A stretch of 7,488 bases of DNA from JAEUIZ01 sp046155605 (GTDB lineage Bacteria > Planctomycetota > Phycisphaerae > Phycisphaerales > UBA1924). Each line of letters opens with the position of its first letter. Within the stretch, counting starts at the first letter, position 1. The stretch covers positions 1 to 7,488 of the forward strand of contig JBJXFQ010000052.1 in assembly GCA_046155605.1 (NCBI GenBank), written 5' to 3'. The position numbers and the translations under genes were made by a program. The notes under the pieces are model-generated. The model worked only from the letters and a program-made list of their open reading frames with translations, was not told the DNA's origin and made no database searches. Shown piece by piece: positions 6,247 to 7,488 of the stretch.

Positions 6247-7307
6247 ATCCGGCTCCTTCTGCGAGTGGGCATAAACAGCAAACCGGCTATCGCGAGCGGC
6301 GCCAGCGTTGTCGGACTTGGGGCCGCCGAAGCGATCCGCAGGCCCACGCTCGGCTGAGTGCCGCCTGGGTAGATCGAGCCTATCCCGTCGATGCTGTCCC
6401 AAATAGCGTGGCCGGACGCGCCAGCGTAGGAGCTGGAGTAGCCGCGGTCCTCGGGATTCGATGGATTGAACACTTCTTCGATCAACTCCTGCGCCCCGCC
6501 GCTGGTATCGAGGAGTCCCCAAGGGGACAGCGAGTTTGGATATGCGCCCAGGGGAATGTCCCACACGTTGACGCCGCCGCCAGGCTGGTAGCCGGCGCTG
6601 GTCGTGCCGACACCCGGCGGTCCCGGCGTGCCCGCAATGTCCGAACTGTTCTTGCTCGCCCACCATCCGCCCTGTCCTGGGCCGTAGCGGTTCGGATCGT
6701 AGTGCGACGCCTTCACGTGCTCGTCGAGCGTGGGGATCCAGAACGGCGCGTTAGGCAGGTGTGTCCAATCATCCGTAAAATACACCGCGCCGCTTGGCTG
6801 CGTAGCGTTCCCCCACGTCGATGTGTCGTACGAGCCGGTGACGAGCGACGCGAGGGATGCGGATTTTCCGTTGCTGAGCCAGTTGCAGTACAGTGCGGAC
6901 ATTCGCCACGAGATCCCGGCGACGGGCAGTTGCGTCGCATTGGGTAGATTGCGGAGTTTGTACCGCACTCCCGGGCCGGGGAAGAGCGGGTCTTCCGCTG
7001 CTCCCCAATGCTGGGGTCCGAGGATTTGCCAGAACGGGTGCGGCACCGATGCGCTGGAGAACGTGTTTAAAAACTCAAACCACTGTCCCGTTGTGACTTC
7101 AAGTTTCGCGATCCGGTATTCGTAGCCGACGGAGCCGCGACCGTGTACAGGCCATCCGGAGTTCGGCCAGCCGGGATCCACGTAATCCGGGTTGCCGGCG
7201 GCACCAATGGTGACGAAATCGATGCCGTAGCTCGGCGGCTGAGCCATCGCCGCGGAGGTCAGCAGCAACATCTGGCAGGACGCCAAGACCAACCGGCAGT
7301 GACGCAT
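6243..7307 (-). CDS. exported FGE/SUMF1-fold protein with PEP-CTERM-like tail (gene A)
   Basis: 354 residues. Signal peptide 1-22 (cut at AMA/QPP). Same architecture as gene B: YEYRIAKLEVTTGQWFEFLN (62-81), PVAGISWRMSALYCNWLSNG (128-147), WIPTLDEHVKASHYDPNRYG (190-209), WGLLDTSGGAQELIEE (263-278) and GLRIAS (322-327). The fold is that of formylglycine-generating enzyme, but the C-terminal catalytic Cys pair is missing; a binding or structural role is more likely than catalysis. The Gly/Pro-rich insert (about 224-246) and the region after 310 differ most from B. The tail PSPTT (330-334), hydrophobic segment and RRRSRI resembles a PEP-CTERM anchor with Ser for Glu. AAAGGA lies 9 nt before the ATG. 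It is the first gene of the A-B-C operon, probably a tandem duplication with B. Related proteins are frequent in planctomycete genomes and mostly uncharacterised. Confidence 0.9.
   Translation of the reverse strand: MRHCRLVLASCQMLLLTSAAMAQPPSYGIDFVTIGAAGNPDYVDPGWPNSGWPVHGRGSVGYEYRIAKLEVTTGQWFEFLNTFSSASVPHPFWQILGPQHWGAAEDPLFPGPGVRYKLRNLPNATQLPVAGISWRMSALYCNWLSNGKSASLASLVTGSYDTSTWGNATQPSGAVYFTDDWTHLPNAPFWIPTLDEHVKASHYDPNRYGPGQGGWWASKNSSDIAGTPGPPGVGTTSAGYQPGGGVNVWDIPLGAYPNSLSPWGLLDTSGGAQELIEEVFNPSNPEDRGYSSSYAGASGHAIWDSIDGIGSIYPGGTQPSVGLRIASAAPSPTTLAPLAIAGLLFMPTRRRSRI
6253..6260 (-). promoter_or_regulatory. Shine-Dalgarno of gene B inside the Arg-tail codons of gene A
   Basis: AGAAGGAG, 6 nt before the ATG at 6246, is made of the codons AGA AGG AGC (Arg350, Arg351, Ser352) of gene A. 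The start and stop codons overlap as ATGA. These are the only AGA/AGG codons among the 14 Arg codons of gene A, which suggests the sequence is kept for initiation of gene B. Confidence 0.85.
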
Positions 7308-7335
7308 GAGCGAGTTCCTTTCGCGCGATGATCAG

Positions 7336-7341
7336 AACATA
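7336..7341 (-). promoter_or_regulatory. possible -10 box of the A-B-C operon
   Basis: The minus strand reads TGTGGTATGTT, a TATGTT hexamer with an upstream TG in a nearly extended -10 position, about 28 nt before the gene A ATG. No good -35 hexamer stands at the right distance; the tandem repeat starting at 7363 occupies that place, which would fit an activator-dependent promoter. Inference only. Confidence 0.4.
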
Positions 7342-7362
7342 CCACACGGAATCCCAACCTTA

Positions 7363-7398
7363 TCGACTGTTCGAGCAAGATCGACAGTTCGAGCGAGG
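7363..7398. repeat. tandem 18-bp direct repeat upstream of the A-B-C operon
   Basis: Two adjacent 18-bp units, 7363-7380 and 7381-7398, share TCGAC(T/A)GTTCGAGC with one mismatch in the first 14 bases and a purine-rich rest (AAGA, GAGG). They sit about 34-70 bp upstream of the presumed transcription start, where activator or response-regulator sites often lie. The repeat is seen directly; the regulatory role is inferred. Confidence 0.6.
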
Positions 7399-7429
7399 TC
7401 GTGTGAATGCCGCCGCGGGTGCCGCAGCG

Positions 7430-7477
7430 AAAACGAAAAGGGGGCCCCCGACCGCTCCCCTCGGGGGTCAGGGGCCC
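7430..7477 (-). terminator. intrinsic terminator of a gene beyond the right edge
   Basis: On the minus strand GGGCCCC (7477-7471 against 7448-7442, a perfect 7-bp stem) continues inward with GACC/GGTC and C/G-rich pairing, and is followed by CCTTTTCGTTTTCGC (about 7441-7427), a T-rich tract. The orientation fits a minus-strand gene ending just outside the window and isolates the A-B-C operon from it. The last bases (7473-7484) add a small GGCCCTTGGGCC palindrome. Confidence 0.65.
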
Positions 7478-7488
7478 TTGGGCCGCGG

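Noticed and set aside
6247..6666. Longer gene B start at 6666
   Set aside because: The added 140 residues lie antiphase inside gene A and are Arg-rich shadow sequence; the ATG at 6246 has an SD and signal peptide.
5227..7307. Genes A and B as active formylglycine-generating enzymes
   Set aside because: The C-terminal catalytic Cys pair is missing and no sulfatase gene is in the window.
7363..7398. CRISPR-like repeat
   Set aside because: Only two adjacent units without spacers and no cas genes; treated as a tandem operator-like repeat.

Overview
The window reads as GC-rich bacterial chromosome, most likely from a planctomycete of the class Phycisphaerae. The evidence is the EF-Tu sequence, which has a KTVT-type switch I instead of the usual RGIT, the long three-helix SecE, and secreted FGE/SUMF1-fold proteins ending in a Pro-x-Pro plus hydrophobic plus Arg tail (a PEP-CTERM variant). 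This assignment rests on remembered family features, not on a database search. Every convincing gene lies on the minus strand, so transcription runs from high to low coordinates.

Right half (about 7488 to 3667): an accessory operon of three exported proteins. After a terminator hairpin for an off-window gene and a tandem 18-bp repeat come two paralogous FGE-fold proteins (A, 7307-6243; B, 6246-5227) and a glycine-rich, beta-solenoid-like protein (C, 5223-3667). A and B overlap by ATGA, and B and C are 3 nt apart. In both cases the codons for the C-terminal Arg tail of the upstream protein also form the ribosome binding site of the downstream gene. These are the only AGA/AGG arginine codons in A and B.

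Left half (about 3634 to 270): a conserved translation/secretion housekeeping cluster. A good promoter drives tRNA-Thr(GGT) followed by tuf (EF-Tu), which ends at a hairpin terminator. Then come rpmG (a zinc-free L33), tRNA-Trp(CCA), secE and nusG, probably one read-through unit. SecE and NusG are 23 nt apart. SecE carries an unusually large extracytoplasmic segment between its first two membrane helices.

Left edge (269 to 1): the ribosomal operon rplK-rplA usually expected after nusG does not follow directly. A well-formed promoter (TTGACA, 16 nt, TAGGCT) and a perfect AAGGAGG ribosome binding site precede the first nine codons of another minus-strand gene that runs off the window and does not begin like L11.

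No CRISPR array, insertion sequence, rRNA, origin or integrase is visible. The unusual material is the A-B-C operon with its dual-use Arg-tail/SD sequences, plus family-level oddities in EF-Tu, SecE and L33.
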